From assembly GCA_043801895.1 (NCBI GenBank), contig JAZDLM010000047.1:1-6701 (forward strand): a stretch of 6,701 bases of DNA, written 5' to 3'. This DNA comes from JAZDLM01 sp043801895 (GTDB lineage: Bacteria; Patescibacteriota; Kazan-3B-28). This document shows, piece by piece, positions 5,751 to 6,701 of the stretch. A program made the translations under genes and the position numbers. Positions within the stretch are counted from its first letter, which is position 1. Each line of letters opens with the position of its first letter. The notes under the pieces were generated by a model, which had not been told where the DNA came from, made no database searches, and saw only the letters and a program-made list of their open reading frames with translations.

Positions 5751-6701
5751 TAAATGTCGGTAAAATTGTTATTAGAATAGCCTCCTCGTTAAAGGGTACG
5801 AATTTTGCGATTTTTTTATTGTTAGCGGTGGTTTTGGTTGGCGCCGGGGCTTGGTACACGATCCGGCCAGCGATTAAAGCCGGCGACCAGTCAACGGCCT
5901 CTGATTCTAAGACTATTACCGTGATTGCTGGTGGAGATGTGAGTATGGGCAGGCAAACTGGCCAGAAGATTTTGGCTGGCGAGATCGATTATCCGTTTGT
6001 AAATATTGCCGACACCTTAAAGTCAGCCGACGTTGCTTTTGTGAATCTAGAAAGCCAGTTGGCAGATTTGGACGGCGAGACCGAGTCCCCCACCAGTGAG
6101 TATCGCTTTGCTGGGCCGCCGGAGGGAGCGCAGAGTTTGGCTAATGCCGGAATTGATATCGTATCGGTAGCCAACAATCATATGTGGGACTACGGCAAGG
6201 CCAGATTAGAAGAAACTCTGAAATATCTGACCGACCAGGAAATTTTGTATGTCGGGGCCAACATAGATACCGAAAAAATATACGGCCCGAAAATCATCGA
6301 GGTTCGGGGCAAGAAAATCGCCTTTTTGGCAATGACCAATATCCTGAACGGATACGAAAATGCTGGTGCCAATCAGTATGTTTCCTTCCAACGGCCCGAT
6401 CGAATAATCGAAGAGATCGGAGAGCTAAGAGACAAAGTTGATTGGATTTTTGTTTCGGTCCATAGCGGGACCGAGTACGCCGCCGAACCGAGCAGTCAAT
6501 TAGTTGAACTTACTCATAGTTTTATTGATGCCGGAGCTGATGCGGTAATCGGTCATCACCCTCATGTCCCCCAGAAAATTGAAATTTACAACGGGAGACC
6601 GATCTTCTATAGCCTCGGCAATTTTGCTTTTTGGCAGCCGTTTTCTTTTTGGACACAGAATAGCTTTTTAGCAAAATTTAAATTAACTACTCCACACAAG
6701 G
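5747..6701 (+). CDS. CapA-family (PGA_cap) metallophosphatase-like protein, 3'-truncated by window edge
   Basis: The frame runs off the right edge, leaving 318 residues. I chose GTG 5747 because it forms a GTGA overlap with the upstream stop and has GGGA (5736-5739) 7 nt before it. The nearby ATG 5754 is in another frame and stops after eight codons. Residues 20-39 form a membrane anchor (FAIFLLLAVVLVGAGAWYTI) with positive residues before it, so the rest should lie outside. The CapA signature motifs follow in order: GGDVSMGR (D64), NLES (N100), ANNHMWDYG (N143, N144, H145), HSGTEY (H239, E243), GHHPHVPQ (H270, H271, H273) and YSLGNF (288-293). These are the metal-site positions of the calcineurin-like fold in CapA/PgsA proteins, which act in poly-gamma-glutamate capsule formation in Bacillus. 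No capB or capC is visible, so the substrate here is unknown. All the core motifs look intact. Confidence 0.88.
   Translation, partial: MINVGKIVIRIASSLKGTNFAIFLLLAVVLVGAGAWYTIRPAIKAGDQSTASDSKTITVIAGGDVSMGRQTGQKILAGEIDYPFVNIADTLKSADVAFVNLESQLADLDGETESPTSEYRFAGPPEGAQSLANAGIDIVSVANNHMWDYGKARLEETLKYLTDQEILYVGANIDTEKIYGPKIIEVRGKKIAFLAMTNILNGYENAGANQYVSFQRPDRIIEEIGELRDKVDWIFVSVHSGTEYAAEPSSQLVELTHSFIDAGADAVIGHHPHVPQKIEIYNGRPIFYSLGNFAFWQPFSFWTQNSFLAKFKLTTPHK

Noticed and set aside
5748..5753. UGA recoding (as in Gracilibacteria or SR1)
   Set aside because: No gene here has an in-frame TGA, and Trp is encoded by TGG throughout. The one TGA is followed directly by TAA, so by itself it cannot test the code, but nothing points to recoding.

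Overview
The window carries six protein genes, all on the + strand and tightly packed, with no tRNA, rRNA or CRISPR array that I can see. Most products are exported or membrane-bound, so this looks like a cell-surface locus. The organism is probably a member of the Candidate Phyla Radiation (Patescibacteria). I infer this from the lone PaaX/Cas2-like gene with a hydrophobic N-terminus, the secreted protein with a Gly-rich linker followed by Ig-like domains, and the short gene spacing. TAA, TAG and TGA all end genes, and no gene has an in-frame TGA, so the standard code fits. The phylum is an inference.

Layout. (1) 3-752: the C-terminal part of a multi-pass membrane protein, cut by the left edge. 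(2) 758-2152: a DUF916/WxL-interacting-like exported protein with one membrane helix and two LysM-like domains. (3) 2183-3760: a secreted protein with three tandem His-x-His repeats resembling phage tail-collar tips and a C-terminal WxL-like domain. (4) 3761-3874: an intergenic stretch holding a G-free pyrimidine tract built from a 21-nt tandem repeat, and a 38-bp palindrome. (5) 3875-4411: a PaaX/Cas2-like protein. (6) 4412-4511: a second, perfect 36-bp palindrome related to the first, then a 22-nt tandem duplication that spans the next start site. (7) 4512-5750: a secreted Ig-like protein. (8) 5747-6701: a CapA-family metallophosphatase-like protein, cut by the right edge and overlapping the previous gene by 4 bp.

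How it fits together. Genes 1-3 are spaced by 5 and 30 nt and probably form one transcription unit. In Firmicutes, WxL proteins and DUF916 proteins are known partners in surface complexes, so genes 2 and 3 plausibly form a ligand/anchor pair with a tail-fibre-like adhesive part. The Ig-like and CapA-like genes form a second, translationally coupled pair, also envelope-directed. Between the two pairs lies the PaaX/Cas2-like gene, bracketed by two copies of one palindrome. That arrangement could mark an autoregulator with its operators or a small mobile or dispersed unit. It is the least explained structure here.
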